Below, piece by piece: positions 62,536 through 64,000 of a DNA stretch of 64,000 nucleotides (its first letter is position 1; each line of letters starts with the position of its first letter). Below the pieces are notes generated by a model. The model was not told the origin of the DNA and did no database searches. It was given only the letters and a program-made list of their open reading frames with translations. The translations under genes were made by a program, and so were the position numbers. Source of the DNA: TMP-86 sp044226865 (GTDB lineage: Bacteria; Pseudomonadota; Gammaproteobacteria; Steroidobacterales; Steroidobacteraceae); contig JBGAGE010000006.1 in assembly GCA_044226865.1 (NCBI GenBank), positions 248,001-312,000 of the forward strand, read 5' to 3'.

Positions 62536-63507
62536 CTATGGGCGATTCTGAAGCGCCGTGCGCCTTGCCGCGGTTGCGGGCAGCGCCGCGAGGCACGCCT
62601 GCGCCAGCGCGCGCCGGTCCGCGGCGTTGCGCATGAGAATCGGTCCTGCCTGGAAGGCGGTGCGGCCATCCAGTGCCGGCACCGCGGCCTGATCGCGTTC
62701 GTCCACCAGCATGAGATCCAGGAAGTCGGCGTATTCGCGCGCCACCGCCAGCGGGTCCGCCGCCATGCCCATTTCGCGCATGATCTTGGCGGCCGGGCCC
62801 TTCAGGGCTTCGCCGCCGATGATGGGCGAGACGGCGATCACCGGTGCGCGGCTGCGCGCCAGAAGCTGGCGCAATCCCGGAATGGCGAGGATGGGTGCGA
62901 TGGACAGGAAGGGATTCGAGGGGCAGAGGATGATGCCATCGAGCCGTTCATCCGCCAGCGCCTCGGCCACGGGCGATGCGGCGTGCGCCGCCGTCGAGCC
63001 GCCATAGCGAAATCCGCGAACCACCGGCGCGCATCGCTGGTGGACGAAGTACTCCTGGAATTCCAGCTCGCCATCCGCCGTGACCACGGTGGTGGGCGCG
63101 GGGATCTCCGCCATGGGCAGGAGGCGCGCGGTCACGCCGAACAATCGCGCCAGCTCCGCGCAGATGCGCGCGGGCGGCCAGCCCAACGTTTGCCATTCAC
63201 GGCGCAGCAGGTGCAGCGCGATGTCGCGGTCGCCGAGCTGGAACCAGGTGTCCACGCCCAGCCGGCGCCACTCCGCCTGCACGCTCCAGCTTTCATCGGC
63301 GCGGCCCCAGCCCTGCTGCACGTTCGAGGTGCCCGACAGCGTGTACAGCACGGTGTCGATGTCCGGCCAGATCGGCAGGCCGCGATGTTCGAAGTCATCG
63401 CCCGAATTGACGATCAGCGTCAACTCGCCGGGCGCCAGCACCTGCTGCAACCCTTCCGCGAGCTTGGCGCCGCCCACGCCACCACACAGCGCTACGATCG
63501 TCGGCAC
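62536..63507 (-). CDS. cofD: 2-phospho-L-lactate (or PEP) transferase CofD, coenzyme F420 biosynthesis
   Basis: Protein of 323 residues. CofD joins the lactyl or enolpyruvyl phosphate moiety to Fo, giving F420-0 or its dehydro form. Diagnostic segments are VALCGGVGGAKLAEGL at the N-terminus, NSGDDFEHRGLPIWPDIDTVLY, LGDRDIALHLLRRE, FVHQRCAPVV, ILCPSNPFLSIAPIL and SPIIGGEALKGPAAKIM. Length is normal. It starts 9 bp after the cofE stop, on the same strand, so they form an operon that continues beyond the window. F420 genes are typical of actinobacteria and methanogens and patchy in proteobacteria, so transfer is likely in the past. Confidence 0.93.
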   Translation of the reverse strand: MPTIVALCGGVGGAKLAEGLQQVLAPGELTLIVNSGDDFEHRGLPIWPDIDTVLYTLSGTSNVQQGWGRADESWSVQAEWRRLGVDTWFQLGDRDIALHLLRREWQTLGWPPARICAELARLFGVTARLLPMAEIPAPTTVVTADGELEFQEYFVHQRCAPVVRGFRYGGSTAAHAASPVAEALADERLDGIILCPSNPFLSIAPILAIPGLRQLLARSRAPVIAVSPIIGGEALKGPAAKIMREMGMAADPLAVAREYADFLDLMLVDERDQAAVPALDGRTAFQAGPILMRNAADRRALAQACLAALPATAARRTALQNRP

Positions 63508-63516
63508 TCGCGGCTC

Positions 63517-64000
63517 CTACTGGAACAGGTCTTCGTGCAGCGGACGCAGCAGCGCCGCCGCATTCTGTGATTCGGACAGCAGCTCCGGCGGCAACCCGCG
63601 CGCCAGCACCACGGGCCGGCCTTCGGCGGCTTCGCCCATGAGCAGCACGGCCGCCGCGGCCAGGCCATCGGCCACCGCCACTTGCGTGACCTGCAAGGGC
63701 CGGCCGGAGCGGTCGGGCGTGCCGCGCCGGTCGTGCAGCGCGCGCAGGCCGGCGCTGCCGATGGCGGTGCCGCACACACCCTGGCGCCAGGGCCGGCCGA
63801 AGCTGTCGGTGATGACGATGGCCGGAGCGATGCCGGTGGCCGCGCGCAGTTCCTCGCGCAGGCGCGCGGCGGAGGCGTCGGGATCCAGCGGCAGCAACAA
63901 GGCGCGGTCCGCCCCGCCGGGCACGTTGGATTGATCGATGGCGGCATTGGCCACGACGAACCCGAGGCGGTGGCGCACGATCAGCACGTTCGGCGCGCAG
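63517..64000 (-). CDS. cofE: Coenzyme F420-0:L-glutamate ligase CofE, 5' end beyond window
   Basis: About 161 C-terminal residues are visible; the frame is open to the window edge, so the true start lies outside. Family features are FVVANAAIDQSNVPGG, LLPLDPDASAARLREEL, VITDSFGRPWRQG, CGTAIGSAGLRALHD and the VADGLAAAAVLLMGEAAEG segment. CofE adds gamma-linked glutamates to F420-0 in a GTP-dependent reaction. The visible part ends at about the length of archaeal CofE, without the extra nitroreductase-like C-terminal domain found in actinobacterial FbiB. Confidence 0.9.
   Translation of the reverse strand, partial: CAPNVLIVRHRLGFVVANAAIDQSNVPGGADRALLLPLDPDASAARLREELRAATGIAPAIVITDSFGRPWRQGVCGTAIGSAGLRALHDRRGTPDRSGRPLQVTQVAVADGLAAAAVLLMGEAAEGRPVVLARGLPPELLSESQNAAALLRPLHEDLFQ

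Overview
The window reads as chromosomal DNA of a GC-rich, aerobic, Gram-negative bacterium, most plausibly a free-living gammaproteobacterium related to the Nevskiales/Steroidobacterales/Xanthomonadales. Supporting features are a TonB-dependent receptor, the opgG-opgH glucan operon, the alpha-2-macroglobulin/pbpC pair, a birA gene followed by a SPOR protein, and several periplasmic quinoproteins. Lineage is inferred from gene content only; no rRNA or marker tree is available. No tRNA, rRNA, CRISPR array, IS transposase or prophage was found. Genes are tightly packed, with many 4-nt ATGA/GTGA/TTGA overlaps that indicate translational coupling.

Layout. 1-5.96 kb: a partial histone-deacetylase-like amidohydrolase diverges from a LuxR-type regulator, followed by a TonB-dependent receptor and a YtcJ-type amidohydrolase, which looks like an uptake and hydrolysis cassette. 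6.0-11.7 kb: a PQQ sugar dehydrogenase and a metal-dependent amidohydrolase (minus strand), then a cytochrome c'-like protein coupled to an MDR oxidoreductase, a DUF167 protein, and a Tat-like lipoprotein with a glycosidase-like barrel. 11.8-17.3 kb: a tight five-gene operon of amidohydrolase, PpiC-type isomerase, HupE/UreJ-type membrane protein, DUF3604 PHP-like metalloenzyme and PGDYG protein. This is the best candidate here for an undescribed system.

17.4-28.3 kb: a CBS protein, a phospholipase-D-like enzyme, and two quinoproteins fused to C-terminal c-type haem domains. The quinoproteins flank a malonyl-CoA synthetase and a 990-residue cytosolic protein with carbohydrate-binding, discoidin-like and six-hairpin glycosidase regions. 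28.35-29.04 kb: a VapBC toxin-antitoxin pair of visibly lower GC with a clear promoter and operator. 29-34.5 kb: an SbmA/YddA-like ABC exporter, a GH3 glucosidase, a conserved hypothetical and a GNAT acetyltransferase, then a 13-bp-period minisatellite. 34.7-44.4 kb: alpha-2-macroglobulin and PBP1C, then a YadG/YadH-like ABC exporter.

44.5-54.8 kb: two aminotransferases, a rhodanese, a TctD/TctE-like two-component system with a perfect 11-bp direct repeat upstream, and an opgG-opgH-opgG-like operon for osmoregulated periplasmic glucans. 54.9-59.65 kb: an ECF sigma factor, anti-sigma factor, CtlX, PlsY, BirA and SPOR protein in one coupled run. 59.65-60.06 kb: the only long non-coding stretch, holding a 194-nt inverted-repeat structure. 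60.06-64 kb: a bifunctional flavin monooxygenase/Old Yellow Enzyme fusion and the coenzyme F420 genes cofD and cofE (the latter cut by the window end), an unusual finding in this lineage.
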